DNA of 64,000 bases from CAYRSS01 sp964426945 (GTDB taxonomy: Bacteria > Planctomycetota > Phycisphaerae > UBA1845): assembly GCA_964426945.1 (NCBI GenBank), contig CAYRSS010000003.1, forward strand, positions 1-64,000, in the 5' to 3' direction. Of this stretch, positions 18,079-29,434 are shown piece by piece. Made by a program: the position numbers and the translations under genes. Below the pieces are notes generated by a model. That model did not search any database. It was given only the letters and a program-made list of their open reading frames with translations, and was not told the origin of the DNA. The first letter of the stretch is position 1. Every line of letters begins with the position of its first letter.

Positions 18079-20223
18079 ATGGAGCAACCACGGGCTTTGA
18101 TACCCCTCCGCCGATCGCCTGAACGGCAGCGATGCCGCTGCGCGCGGCCCCTCCGAACGTGGTGGCTGCTGGCTTTTCTCGCCCTGATGCCGGGAGGATG
18201 CGCCCTCCGGCCGACGACCCCTGACGGGCCCGTGGCCGACGCCGGCCGGACACCGAGCACGGTGGACGCGGGGAGCTCCGGCTCCGCCCTCGTCGCGCTG
18301 GACGCCACCGCCTCTCGCCCTGCCGCGGGGCAGATCGTGACCTACCAGTGGGTGCAGGCCGACACACTTGTCGCCGAGGGCGAGAAGGCCGTCATCAACC
18401 TGGCGCCCGGCGCTCACGACCTCACGCTTGTGGTTACCGATGACGCGGGACGCGTATCGCGCGACACACTGCGGATCACCGTGACCGGCCCACCGCGGAC
18501 CGAGTTCTTCCTGACCATCGACGTTTCCGGGCGCGGCACTGTGGAGCCATCGCTTGGGACCACCTCGTGGCCGAGCAACCAATTCGTCGAACTTCGCGCG
18601 GTTCCCCTGCCGGGGGCCCAGTTTGTGCGCTGGAGTGGCGACGTGACGAGCGAGGTATCGTCGACGACGATTCTGCTCGACAAGGACATGTGGGTGACGG
18701 CGGAATTCGAGGCCGTGCTGCCGGGCGAGGGCCGGCTGCCTCGCTTCTTTCTGCCGCTGCCCGCCGGGCAAAGCCGCCTGGTCAGCCAGGGCAACAACGG
18801 CACGCTGAGTCACCCGGGCCGCTTCGCTTGGGACTTCCCGATGCCCATCGGCACACCGGTGATCGCCAGCGGCGCGGGGCGCGTGGTGTTCGTGCGCGAA
18901 GACAGCCCGCGGAACGATCCCGATTCGAGCATCCGCGCCAACCCGGCCAACGTCGTCCGTGTCGATCACGGCGGCGGGCTGCTGAGCCAATACGCGCACC
19001 TCGACTTCGGCGGCATCATCGTCCAAGAGGGGCAGTACGTCGTTCGCGGCCAGGTTCTGGGGTACAGCTGCGACACCGGCCAGTCGACCGGGCCGCACCT
19101 GCACTACGAAGTCGTGGACCCGGTGGGCAACAGCGTGGCCTCGGGCTTCTGGGAGGACGGCGACCCGGGAGAGGTACCGACGGACGGCGACACGGTCACC
19201 TCACGCAACGAACTGAGCATCGAATCCCGCTTCGGCTACACGCCCTCGACGATGCCGAAGGGCGCCTTCGCGGTCAATCGGATTGAACTGCTCGGCCCGA
19301 CGCCCCCCGCTCATTTCCTGTGGACCGATTCGGAGTACCTCATCACCGGCCGCGTGCTCGACGACGCGGACTACGTCTGCGCGGCGCTGGTTGATCCGAT
19401 AACATTCGCCACCGAGTACTGTGAGCTGACCGAGGTCAACGCCGACGGCACCTTTGTCGTCACGCTGAAGCTCACCGCAGACCTGCTGGGTCGCAAGTAC
19501 TTCGGCGTCATCAGCGGCAAGAACGGCGCCGAAGGCGTCGCCCCGCTCTCACTGATCGTGGAGACGCCGCCCACGGCGCGGGCCGCGCCCGTGGCGCTCG
19601 TGGATCAGCCGGAAGACCAGGCGATCGACTTCCTCGGCGAGGCCGCCCTCAGCGGTCGCGTCAACGAGGCTGCCGCGGATCGGCCCGTGTCCTACCAGTG
19701 GGTGCAGGTCTCCGGGCCGCCCGCGACGATCTACGAACCGACGTCGCCTGAGACCCTCTTCAAGCTTGAATACGGCGACGGCATCAGCCGCGTCGCCTTC
19801 CAGTTGACCGTCTTCGACGGCGAGAAGCACAGCATGCCCGCCCAGGTCGAGTTCGCGATGACCGACGTCTTCAGCGTGAAGGGGATCGGCGTGACCGACT
19901 TCGTCTGCGACAGCGCGGCGCTGTGCCCCGTCGAGGCGGAGTCGGTGGTCTCGCTCGGCACGGAGGTGCTCAGCGGCTGGGTAGAACTCGTCAACGCCCG
20001 CGAGGGGGACGTGCTCACGTTCACGATTGTCGATCCGCACGCCCAAGTGGTCCTCACGGCCGATGTGACCGTGCAGGAGGATCCGGGGATTATCAGCTTC
20101 TGGCGCTTCGCATGGGCCACGGCGAGCCTGCAGCGCGTATCGGGCACGTGGGCGGGCCACCTCTATCGAAACGGCGTGTACGAAAGCAGCACCGCGTTCC
20201 GCCTTGAGGATCTGAAGCGGTGA
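18079..20223 (+). CDS. Lipoprotein with PKD-like, InlB-like and M23 peptidase domains
   Basis: 714 residues from the ATG at 18079; the frame is open to 17941, but the lipoprotein signal LLAFLALMPGGC fits this start. A PKD/Ig-like domain (about 60-135) is followed by a bacterial repeat-like module (GRGTVEPSLGT, VELRAVPLPGAQFVRWSGD; about 150-215). The M23 metallopeptidase domain (about 230-355) has all zinc ligands: HPGRFAWDF supplies His and Asp, YAHLDFGG the catalytic His, and GPHLHYEV the HxH pair. Further beta-rich regions fill the C terminus, including another PKD-like unit with the phrase VSYQWVQ also seen in the first. M23 enzymes cleave peptidoglycan cross-links; anchored in the envelope, this one could remodel the wall. 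Expressed alone. Confidence 0.88.
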   Translation: MEQPRALIPLRRSPERQRCRCARPLRTWWLLAFLALMPGGCALRPTTPDGPVADAGRTPSTVDAGSSGSALVALDATASRPAAGQIVTYQWVQADTLVAEGEKAVINLAPGAHDLTLVVTDDAGRVSRDTLRITVTGPPRTEFFLTIDVSGRGTVEPSLGTTSWPSNQFVELRAVPLPGAQFVRWSGDVTSEVSSTTILLDKDMWVTAEFEAVLPGEGRLPRFFLPLPAGQSRLVSQGNNGTLSHPGRFAWDFPMPIGTPVIASGAGRVVFVREDSPRNDPDSSIRANPANVVRVDHGGGLLSQYAHLDFGGIIVQEGQYVVRGQVLGYSCDTGQSTGPHLHYEVVDPVGNSVASGFWEDGDPGEVPTDGDTVTSRNELSIESRFGYTPSTMPKGAFAVNRIELLGPTPPAHFLWTDSEYLITGRVLDDADYVCAALVDPITFATEYCELTEVNADGTFVVTLKLTADLLGRKYFGVISGKNGAEGVAPLSLIVETPPTARAAPVALVDQPEDQAIDFLGEAALSGRVNEAAADRPVSYQWVQVSGPPATIYEPTSPETLFKLEYGDGISRVAFQLTVFDGEKHSMPAQVEFAMTDVFSVKGIGVTDFVCDSAALCPVEAESVVSLGTEVLSGWVELVNAREGDVLTFTIVDPHAQVVLTADVTVQEDPGIISFWRFAWATASLQRVSGTWAGHLYRNGVYESSTAFRLEDLKR

Positions 20224-20245
20224 GGATGAGTCGCGCGGGCCGCGG

Positions 20246-21373
20246 TCAGGCGGGACTCTTCACGCTCTTGCGCAGCAGCGCGCTGTAAGTCCGGCTGAGC
20301 TTCGCGAGCCGGGCGGCGAGCAGTTCGTCGCGGCCGGTGTACGGCGTGTTCGAGCGGGCGAGCGCGACAAACCAGGTCACCACCTGACCGAAGTCCCTGA
20401 GGTCGATATACTCCGGCGCCAGCTTCCGGCGTTTCGCGTCGACGTTGTGATAGTTGCCCAGCGCGAGGCACAGGCCGGTCGCCTCGTAGCCGAGGGTACA
20501 GAACGCGGACGACTCGCACGTGCCCCCGTCCATCAGCTTGCGCTGATAGGTGAACAGGTTGTCCTTCTCGGCAAGCTCCCGGGCGACGCCGTCGCACCAT
20601 GCGGTGAGTTCGGGTGTGAAAATGCTGCTCTTGTCGCCGACGCGGAGAATCGGCCCGTCGCCGATCTTCGCGTTGATTCGCTCGGAACTGGTCTCCATAC
20701 ACACGAGGCGGCATGACCGGGGAATCGTTCGCGCCTTGGCGGCCTCGATTGCCCCGACAAACCCCACCTCCTCGGCGCGGGTGAAGAGGAAGTACGCGTC
20801 CACGGGCTGGCGGCCGCGGTCGAGCTCGTGCACGGCACAGAGCAGCGCAGCCACACCGGCCACGTCATCGCAGCCGCGTGCGAAGATGCGTGTCCCGCGG
20901 ATCTGCGGATCGGGGAAGTCCCACATACCCACCGAGCCGGCCGGCACGTCGGAGGGAACATCGACGTGCACGGTATCGACCCGCAGACGGTCAATGTCGT
21001 GGATGGTGGTCAGCGACCGCACCACACCCTTCACCCACGCGCCGCCGATCGCGAAGCGGACTTTCGCGCCCTGGAAGTACTCAGCCGGTACGCCGCCGCG
21101 CCACTGCGCTTTGAGCCGTCCGGGGCGAAGCATCTCCATGGCTACGAAACCGGGGTGGTCGGTGTGAGCGGTGAAGCAGACGTGGCGCGCGACCCGACGT
21201 CCGCCCTTGCGGACGCGCACAACGAGATTGCCGAACCGATCCGCCGTGAGCGCAGCGGACGGGCGCTTGGAACAGAACAGCCGGATGTACGACAGGACCG
21301 CGTGCTCCGCAAACGGCGCGGTGGGCAGCGTGAGCAGTTCGGTCAGAATGGTCTGGTGAGAAACCTTGAGCAC
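20246..21373 (-). CDS. M42-family metallo-aminopeptidase
   Basis: 375-residue dinuclear zinc aminopeptidase/deblocking peptidase. All ligands are visible: HTDHPG (His and Asp), GCDDVAG (bridging Asp), TRAEEVGFVGA (catalytic and ligand Glu pair), VCMETS (Glu) and a late GNYHNVD (His). The order and spacing are those of M42 rather than M20 or M28. The frame is open to 21418, but GTG at 21373 has GGAGG 7 nt upstream, so it is the preferred start. There is no signal peptide, so the enzyme is probably cytosolic and finishes peptide breakdown. It is convergent with the M23 gene (22 nt apart). The 80-nt gap to the upstream membrane-protein gene shows no clear promoter. Confidence 0.88.
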   Translation of the reverse strand: MLKVSHQTILTELLTLPTAPFAEHAVLSYIRLFCSKRPSAALTADRFGNLVVRVRKGGRRVARHVCFTAHTDHPGFVAMEMLRPGRLKAQWRGGVPAEYFQGAKVRFAIGGAWVKGVVRSLTTIHDIDRLRVDTVHVDVPSDVPAGSVGMWDFPDPQIRGTRIFARGCDDVAGVAALLCAVHELDRGRQPVDAYFLFTRAEEVGFVGAIEAAKARTIPRSCRLVCMETSSERINAKIGDGPILRVGDKSSIFTPELTAWCDGVARELAEKDNLFTYQRKLMDGGTCESSAFCTLGYEATGLCLALGNYHNVDAKRRKLAPEYIDLRDFGQVVTWFVALARSNTPYTGRDELLAARLAKLSRTYSALLRKSVKSPA

Positions 21374-21453
21374 GATGCGCCCTCCGGCAGGGGAAAGTCG
21401 GCCGGCGGGTACACGCACGACTCGCTACGCACGCGCCCGCGGCGGAGGCGAAG

Positions 21454-21822
21454 TCACGACCCGGCCACGGCCTGGAGGCGCAACATCCAGAATGCGATCA
21501 GCAGCACGATGTTAAGCGTCAGCGTCATGCCGCCCACGTAGAAGCCCAGCCACGAGCGGCCGGACTTCTCGTTGCGCCGCTGGCCGGCGCTGTTCCAACC
21601 CAGAATGAACCCGGTCGCCGCAATCAGCGCGGAGAGCGCAACGCAGCCCAGGAACCCCATGAGGAACTTGCTGTTGCCACTGTAAACGATCGCGCCGAGG
21701 TCGGACTTGTAGCGTGCCGCCGTCGCCACAACCGCCGCCACGAAGGGCGCGATGGACGCCAGCGAGAGGAAAAGCGAGTAGGTTGCCTGAACGTCGTACC
21801 TGCGAAGGCTTGCCATGGCCAC
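21454..21822 (-). CDS. Small membrane protein, unknown
   Basis: 122 residues from GTG at 21822 (AGGAG 8 nt upstream); an in-frame ATG lies two codons later. Three hydrophobic segments are visible: YSLFLSLASIAPFVAAVVAT, FLMGFLGCVALSALIAATGF and VGGMTLTLNIVLLIAFWML. A basic loop (GQRRNEKSGRSW) sits before the last one. No known domain is recognised. It lies between the M42 peptidase and the HExxH secreted protein, both on the same strand, and may be cotranscribed with them. Confidence 0.65.
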   Translation of the reverse strand: MAMASLRRYDVQATYSLFLSLASIAPFVAAVVATAARYKSDLGAIVYSGNSKFLMGFLGCVALSALIAATGFILGWNSAGQRRNEKSGRSWLGFYVGGMTLTLNIVLLIAFWMLRLQAVAGS

Positions 21823-21932
21823 GAATTCGTCTCCTGCTGCCGCAACCTGCCCGCCGGCACGACCTGCGGGAAGTGACCGGAGATGGTAACGCGCCACGAC
21901 GCCTCCGGCCAGCGCGCAGCGCGGTCCTGCCG

Positions 21933-23090
21933 CTACTCACGGGGGACCGGCTGGCTGAGCACCGCCTGCATCCACCGCCGGGCGAACTCGGCGTCAGGGC
22001 GGCCGAAGTGAGCCTCGAACAGGGCCCTCTCATCCTGTGGGTCGCCGCCCGGGCGGCGCTGCGACGTGGCCTTCACATAGGCGGCGAAACGGGCCTCGTC
22101 CTCTCGGAGGAGGAAAAACACCAATGACCACGCCTGTGCATATCGGAAGCCGGCCTCAGTGTGGCCGTCGGCGATCGGTCGGCCGGAACAGAGCAGATCC
22201 AGCGGCATGAACCGGCCGGCCCCGAGGGCTGTGGCCAGCGCCGCCTCCGCGACTTCGGGCTGGACGGGCTTTCCGCCCCGATCCGCGGTTGCCCCGCAGG
22301 CCTGTCGGAAGTCCGCCAGGCGCATGGGGTTCACCGCGGGCTTGCCGCGGCCGGATGCAAGCTGGCTCGACTCAAAGTTGCAGGCGAGCCCCTCGACCAG
22401 CCAGTCGGGCAGTTCCACGCCGCGCGGATGAACGCCGAGATTGTGAAGAAGCTGGTGTGCCGCTTCGTGCTGGATGATCAGGCGATTGAAGCGCTCGACC
22501 GCGGCATCACGCTGGTGGCGCAGGGAATTCGATTCGCGCAGGAGCCTGGCAAGTTCGGGCGAGGAGCGGCCGGCAGCCCGAACGGCCTCGATCTGCTGCT
22601 GAATCTCCGCCAGTCGCGCGTTGACGGCTTCGAAGGTCGGCGCCGCGGCGGCGTCGAGGAAGAACGAGAGGTTGGTCTTGTGACTGTAAAACCCGCCCAC
22701 GGACGCGGAACTGATCCCCACGCGGCGGCAGGCGGCATCGAAGCCCTCCGGCTTCGCGAACAGCACGACCCCCATCGGCTGCGTCAGCGGCGCGGTGACC
22801 AGTTCCAGCCGATGCGACCAGCGGTAGACAGCCCCGAAGGTGCCCTCCAGTCGGCCCTGTAGCAACTGGACCGTTTCGAATGGCGTGTCGTAGGCGATGG
22901 CGAAGTGGGCGGTGCGGTGGATGCGGAATCCCTCGCCGGCAACCTCGAGCAACTGCTGCTCAAGCTCGGCGCTGGGCGCGACTTCCGGCAGCGAGGCCGG
23001 CGCGGCGCGCAGCGCCGCAGCCGTCAATGCGATGACCAGCCAGCAGCCCGAGAGTGCCTTGAGCGACACGCGATAACCCTCATCCGACAT
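21933..23090 (-). CDS. Secreted peptidase-MA/DUF1570-like HExxH protein
   Basis: 385 residues with an N-terminal hydrophobic signal (LSGCWLVIALTAAALRAA). HFAIAYDTPFETVQLLQGRLEGTF is the typical entry strand of the DUF1570/peptidase-MA group. A coiled, charged region (about 165-205) precedes IIQHEAAHQLLHN, the zinc-binding HExxH, and PDWLVEGLACNFES, which supplies the downstream glutamate of a gluzincin. All three expected ligands are present, so activity is plausible but unproven. It is one of three such proteins in this window. It lies 35 nt downstream of nnrE's stop codon on the same strand, so it may be the last gene of the nuo-nnrE run. Confidence 0.8.
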   Translation of the reverse strand: MSDEGYRVSLKALSGCWLVIALTAAALRAAPASLPEVAPSAELEQQLLEVAGEGFRIHRTAHFAIAYDTPFETVQLLQGRLEGTFGAVYRWSHRLELVTAPLTQPMGVVLFAKPEGFDAACRRVGISSASVGGFYSHKTNLSFFLDAAAAPTFEAVNARLAEIQQQIEAVRAAGRSSPELARLLRESNSLRHQRDAAVERFNRLIIQHEAAHQLLHNLGVHPRGVELPDWLVEGLACNFESSQLASGRGKPAVNPMRLADFRQACGATADRGGKPVQPEVAEAALATALGAGRFMPLDLLCSGRPIADGHTEAGFRYAQAWSLVFFLLREDEARFAAYVKATSQRRPGGDPQDERALFEAHFGRPDAEFARRWMQAVLSQPVPRE

Positions 23091-23125
23091 GCCCCGTCCA
23101 CCCGCGTGGCCGGTGCGGATGGATT

Positions 23126-23836
23126 CTACTCCTGCCGGGCGGCGATGGCCGCAACGAGACCCATCGGAGCCCCGATGTCCGCGACCTCGACGCGGCCGAG
23201 CAGCCCCCTGTCGGCAGCGGCCGCGAAGCCGACCTTGGGGGCGACGAACGTGACGGTGAGGTCGGCCCGGATCGCCGGATCCCCCGCGCCCGTGTCCGCG
23301 TCGACCCCCGAGGGGATATCCACCGCGACGACCGCCCGACGCGGGGCGGCGTTGATCGCGGGGATCAGGCGATCCAGCGGGGCCCGCACCGCACCGGAAA
23401 ACCCCGTACCAAGCAGGGCATCCACGAACACCGTGTCTGCGTCCGCCGCGGCGGCCGCCGCGGCCAGCTGAGCCCCGTCGGCAGAGACCATCGTGACGAG
23501 GCCCATCGCCTCGGCGATGCGGAAGTTCGTGCGCATGTCGTCCGACATGCGGTCCCGATCGCCCGCGACAACCACGCGGACGAGCCAGCCGCGATTGTGC
23601 AGGTGGCGGGCGATGACGCAGCCGTCGCCGCCGTTGTTACCCCCGCCGCAGAACACCAGCAGGTTCGCCGGCGGCCCGTACAGGTCGTGAATCAGTTCCG
23701 CTGCGCGGCGTCCGGCGTTTTCCATCAGCACGATACCCGGGACGTGGTACTGCTGCATGGCCCGCTCATCGACCGCGCGGACCTGCGCGCGGGTGAGTGG
23801 TTGCGGCCGACCGGGCTGGCGGGAAGCGGCGGGCAT
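23126..23836 (-). CDS. nnrE: NAD(P)H-hydrate epimerase (YjeF N-terminal domain)
   Basis: 236 residues, single YjeF_N domain. It interconverts R- and S-NAD(P)HX so that the S form can be dehydrated back to NAD(P)H. QQYHVPGIVLMENAGRRAAE, FCGGGNNGGDGCVIARHL, VDALLGTGF and VVAVDIPSGVDADTGAG are all family signatures. The frame is open upstream to 24226, but that extension overlaps nuoN and has no homology; the ATG at 23836 starts the real protein. The ADP-dependent dehydratase (NnrD) domain, often fused, is absent. The gene starts 26 nt after nuoN, placing a nicotinamide repair enzyme at the end of the NADH dehydrogenase operon. Confidence 0.92.
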   Translation of the reverse strand: MPAASRQPGRPQPLTRAQVRAVDERAMQQYHVPGIVLMENAGRRAAELIHDLYGPPANLLVFCGGGNNGGDGCVIARHLHNRGWLVRVVVAGDRDRMSDDMRTNFRIAEAMGLVTMVSADGAQLAAAAAAADADTVFVDALLGTGFSGAVRAPLDRLIPAINAAPRRAVVAVDIPSGVDADTGAGDPAIRADLTVTFVAPKVGFAAAADRGLLGRVEVADIGAPMGLVAAIAARQE

Positions 23837-23862
23837 GGGCAAGTATGGCGGCGCGCAGCGGT

Positions 23863-25374
23863 TCAGCGAGCGGCCGCGACGATCGGCGCGGGCGACTGCG
23901 GGAGCACGTTGCGTGAGCGGGCAGTAAGCCCGCCCGGCCACGCGAACAGCACCAGCATCGCCGCCGCACAGACGCCGAGCGCCCAGCGCATCGGCGCGCC
24001 GCCCACCGGCGAAGGCGCCTCGCGCGGCTCGGTCATGTAGGCCGCCTGGACGATGCGCAGGTAATACGCCGCCCCGATGGCCGAATTCAGCACGCCGATG
24101 ACGGCGAGGACGATCAGCGGAGTGCGGAATGCGTGCCCGGAACCGAGCGAGAACGCGCCGCTGAAGATGTAGAGCTTGCCGAGGAACCCCGCCGTGGGCG
24201 GCAGGCCCATCAGGCTGAACACACAAACGGCCAAAGCCAGCGCGGCCAGCGGGGCTCGCGCCGCGAGACCAGCGAGGTCGGAGAGGGTCTCCATCGGGCG
24301 ACCGCCAACTTCAAACGCGGCGAGCAGGGCAAAAGCGCCCAGGTTCATCATGCCGTAGACGGTGATGTAGAACATCAGCGCCGACACGCCGTCCTTCAGC
24401 GGCCCCTCCCCCGCCACGGGCCCGACCAGCACGGCGACGAGCATGTAGCCCGTGTGGGCGATACTGGAGTAGGCGAGCATGCGCTTGGCGCTGGTCTGAA
24501 GCAGCGCGAGCACGTTTCCGGCGGTCATCGTGGCCGCGGCGACGATCCACATCAGCCAGTTGAGCTCGACGGGGAGCTGCCACTGGAGGGCGTCAAGAAC
24601 CTTCACGAGGGCGACGAAGCCCGCCAGCTTGGGCACGAAGCCCAGCAGCGCGGTGACCGGGGAGGCAGCGCCCTCGTACACATCCGGGGCGTAGGCATGG
24701 AACGGAACGGCGGCCACTTTGAAGGAGAGACCCGCGAACAGAAACAGCAGCCCGACGGTCGCGTAGAACCCGAGCGGCGCACCGGCCAGCGCGGTATCGA
24801 GCCCCGTATCGGCGATAGCGCGGATCGTCGTCGTACCGGCGGCGCCGTAGAGGAAGCTCATGCCATAGGCAAGGACGGCGCTGGCCAATGCGCCCAGGAA
24901 GAAGTACTTCACGGCCGCCTCGGGCGCGCGGCTGTCGGCGCGGCTGAGCCCGACCAGCACATAGGTCGGCACGCTGACCAGCTCGATCGCAAAGAAGAGC
25001 ACGAGCAGGTCGTTGGCGGCCGCCGTCAGCAGCACGCCCAGCAGGGCGAAGAGCACCATCGCCATGTACTCGCCGCGTTCCTGGGCGGCGGGTTGGTGCC
25101 AGTTCACGAGCAGGATCAGCCCACCGACGGCCAGCGCAGCGATGCGGACGAAGAAGACCAGCGGAGTGATGGCCAGGCCGGGCGGACAGGGACCGGTAAC
25201 GTCGTGCTGCACCAGCGCGGCGGCGATCGCCGCGAGAATGACCACCAGGCTGATGGCGCTCGGGACCGAGGAAGGCCGGCTGGAACGCGATCCGCCGGAC
25301 ATCAGGGCGATGCAGCCCCCTACCAGCAGGATGAACTCCGGCGCCAATGTGCTGATGTAGCCACCAAGGCTCAT
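23863..25374 (-). CDS. nuoN: NADH-quinone oxidoreductase subunit N
   Basis: 503 residues, about 14 membrane segments; one of the three antiporter-like proton channels of complex I. Family motifs include FFAIELVSVPTYVLVG, FKVAAVPFHAYAPDVYEGA (the conserved lysine of the antiporter half-channel) and LLQTSAKRMLAYSSIAHTGYML. The ATG overlaps the nuoM stop codon as ATGA, so it is translationally coupled. It is the last nuo gene, followed after 26 nt by nnrE. Confidence 0.96.
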   Translation of the reverse strand: MSLGGYISTLAPEFILLVGGCIALMSGGSRSSRPSSVPSAISLVVILAAIAAALVQHDVTGPCPPGLAITPLVFFVRIAALAVGGLILLVNWHQPAAQERGEYMAMVLFALLGVLLTAAANDLLVLFFAIELVSVPTYVLVGLSRADSRAPEAAVKYFFLGALASAVLAYGMSFLYGAAGTTTIRAIADTGLDTALAGAPLGFYATVGLLFLFAGLSFKVAAVPFHAYAPDVYEGAASPVTALLGFVPKLAGFVALVKVLDALQWQLPVELNWLMWIVAAATMTAGNVLALLQTSAKRMLAYSSIAHTGYMLVAVLVGPVAGEGPLKDGVSALMFYITVYGMMNLGAFALLAAFEVGGRPMETLSDLAGLAARAPLAALALAVCVFSLMGLPPTAGFLGKLYIFSGAFSLGSGHAFRTPLIVLAVIGVLNSAIGAAYYLRIVQAAYMTEPREAPSPVGGAPMRWALGVCAAAMLVLFAWPGGLTARSRNVLPQSPAPIVAAAR

Positions 25375-27041
25375 CGGTTACCCCCCGCTTCCCCGGTACC
25401 GTGAACCATTGCCAGTTCGGCCTCCGGGATGTCGAGCGTGGCGAGCTTCGCGCCATCCGCCGAGACATGCAGGATGTTGCCGGCGATAGCCGGCTCCAGC
25501 GTGGCGAGCATCGGCTTGGGGTATACGCCGAGCCAGACACACGCGACCGCGATGGGGACCAGGATGGCGACTTCACGTCGTGACAGGTCGATCGGCAGGC
25601 CGCGCGACTGGTCGGGCGTGTGAGCTGGCTCCTTCAGCGGACCGAACAGCACGCGCTGACACATCCACAGCATGTACACCGCGCCCAGGATGATGCCGAT
25701 CGCCGCGGGCACCGCGTAGGCAAAGCCAAGTGGGCCGGCCCCGTCGAGCGGGCTGTCGGTCGCGGATGTCGCCGTGCCGAGGAGGACGAGGAACTCGCCG
25801 ATGAAGCCGTTGAGCCCCGGCAGGCCGATGCTGCTGAGCGTGAAAAAGACGAGGAAGAAGGCCATCACCGGCATCCGCCGGGCGAGGCCGCCTATCGCGT
25901 GGATGTCGCGGGTGTGATAGCGCTCGTAGATGCAGCCGATCACGAGAAACAGCGCGCCGGTCGAAAGGCCATGGTTGATCATGTACATCACGGCGCCTGT
26001 CACCCCCGCCATCTTGAGCGAGAAGAGCCCGAGCATGCAGAAGCCGAGGTGCGAGACGGAAGAGTAGGCGACAAGTTTCTTGACGTCGTCCTGTACCCAC
26101 GCGGCTAATGCGGCGTAGATGATCCCGATGATCGAAAGCACGGCGACGACGGGGGCCAGTTCGAACGAGGCCGCGGGCAGCATCGGCAGCGAAATGCGTG
26201 TGAATCCGTACGTGCCCAGCTTCAGCAGCACGCCCGCGAGAATCACGCTGCCCGCGGTCGGCGCCTCGGTGTGCGCGAGCGGCAGCCACGTGTGAACCGG
26301 GAACAGCGGTACCTTGATGGCGAACCCGGCGGCAAAGGCGGCAAAGAGCCACCACTGCACCTCGCGCGGGAGCAGGCCCTGCTGGCCGATCTGCGTGAGG
26401 GTCGCCAGGTTCATCGTGAAGACGCCCACGCCCGGAGCGCGATAGGCGTAGTAGCCCAGGTAGAGCACGCCCGCCAGCAGCAGGACGGACCCCGATAGCG
26501 TGTAGATGAAGAACTTGTTCGCCGCGCGGCGGCGGTCAGGGCCGCCCCAGATGCCGATGAGGAAGAACAACGGGATCAGCGTGAACTCGAAGAACACGTA
26601 GAAGAGCAGCAGGTCGCGGGCGCAGAATACGCCCAGCATCCCCACCTCGAGCAGCAGCAGCAGGGCGTAGTACTCGCGGACGCGCTCGGTGATGGCGGTG
26701 AAACTGGACCAGACCGCCAGCACGGTAAGGAAGCCGGTCAGCACCACCATCCAGATGCTGATCGCGTCGACACCCACGCGATAGCCGATGTCGATCCCCG
26801 AACCCACGCCGCCGAGCCAGGGGAGGTTTTGCATGAGGGCGAACCCCGCCCCCGCGGGCGCCGCGCCGAGAAAGGCGACCAGCGCCGCCCCGCATAGGCA
26901 GGCCGTCAGCAACGAACCGGCCAGCGCGATGCGACGCAAGTAGGCGTCGCCGCCGCGCGGCGGCATCATCAGCAGCGCTAGGCCGACCAGCGGCGAGAAG
27001 ATCACGAGTGTCAGCAGCCACGAACTCAAAGGAAACTCCAC
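25371..27041 (-). CDS. nuoM: NADH-quinone oxidoreductase subunit M
   Basis: 556 residues, about 14 membrane segments; proton-translocating antiporter-like subunit. Recognised from YYALLLLLEVGMLGVFCARDLLLFYVFFE-type sequence, FAIKVPLFPVHTWLPLAHTEAP (key lysine and histidine), WVQDDVKKLVAYSSVSHLGF and INHGLSTGALFLVIG. The frame is open to 27092, but that would overlap nuoL; GTG at 27041 begins MEFPLSSWLL, the normal N terminus, although its ribosome site is weak. The gap to nuoL is 31 nt; it overlaps nuoN by 4 nt. Confidence 0.95.
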   Translation of the reverse strand: MEFPLSSWLLTLVIFSPLVGLALLMMPPRGGDAYLRRIALAGSLLTACLCGAALVAFLGAAPAGAGFALMQNLPWLGGVGSGIDIGYRVGVDAISIWMVVLTGFLTVLAVWSSFTAITERVREYYALLLLLEVGMLGVFCARDLLLFYVFFEFTLIPLFFLIGIWGGPDRRRAANKFFIYTLSGSVLLLAGVLYLGYYAYRAPGVGVFTMNLATLTQIGQQGLLPREVQWWLFAAFAAGFAIKVPLFPVHTWLPLAHTEAPTAGSVILAGVLLKLGTYGFTRISLPMLPAASFELAPVVAVLSIIGIIYAALAAWVQDDVKKLVAYSSVSHLGFCMLGLFSLKMAGVTGAVMYMINHGLSTGALFLVIGCIYERYHTRDIHAIGGLARRMPVMAFFLVFFTLSSIGLPGLNGFIGEFLVLLGTATSATDSPLDGAGPLGFAYAVPAAIGIILGAVYMLWMCQRVLFGPLKEPAHTPDQSRGLPIDLSRREVAILVPIAVACVWLGVYPKPMLATLEPAIAGNILHVSADGAKLATLDIPEAELAMVHGTGEAGGNR

Positions 27042-27072
27042 GTCTGCCCCGCAGCCGGGTCGGACGCCAGGT

Positions 27073-29016
<1,944 letters not shown>

Positions 29017-29071
29017 GGGGTTCGAATGGCCGGTTCACGATTCCCAATGGCCGATGGGGACACCGTCGCAA

Positions 29072-29365
29072 TCACCCTCTCATGGCCGCCCACGCTTCGG
29101 CGTCCAGCGTACCGCGAACGCGATAGAGCAGCACGACCAGCCCGAGCCCGAGGCCCGCCTCCACGGCGGCGATGACCAGCAGGAACAGGCCGAACGACTC
29201 GCCCATCAGGTTCCCGTGCATCTTCCCGAACGCCACGACGTTCACGAGAACGCCCTGGAACATGATCTCCGTGGACAGGAACATCACGATCAGGTTCCGC
29301 CGGGAGAGGAACCCGACGACCCCGAGGGCGAACAGGATGGCGCCGACGATGATGTAGGCCTGCAT
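29072..29365 (-). CDS. nuoK: NADH-quinone oxidoreductase subunit K
   Basis: 97 residues, three membrane helices, as usual for NuoK. FLSRRNLIVMFLSTEIMFQG carries the conserved membrane glutamate of helix 2, and LLVIAAVEAGLGLGLVVLLYR the one of helix 3; both belong to the central proton path. The frame continues to GTG 29407, but the canonical N terminus MQAYIIVGAIL begins at the ATG 29365. Confidence 0.95.
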   Translation of the reverse strand: MQAYIIVGAILFALGVVGFLSRRNLIVMFLSTEIMFQGVLVNVVAFGKMHGNLMGESFGLFLLVIAAVEAGLGLGLVVLLYRVRGTLDAEAWAAMRG

Positions 29366-29434
29366 GTCAGAATCCCGAGGCGGCCACAAGCCGCAACGCA
29401 TAACCACCGATCGATGCCGCGGTCGCCCGCGCGG

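Noticed and set aside
23126..24226. N-terminal extension of nnrE by 130 residues
   Set aside because: It runs antiparallel in frame through nuoN coding sequence on the same strand and has no homology; YjeF_N homology begins at the ATG at 23836.
29017..29071. GGTTCGAA in the nuoL-nuoK spacer as a tRNA T-loop
   Set aside because: No acceptor, anticodon or D-arm can be folded around it, and the gap is only 55 nt.
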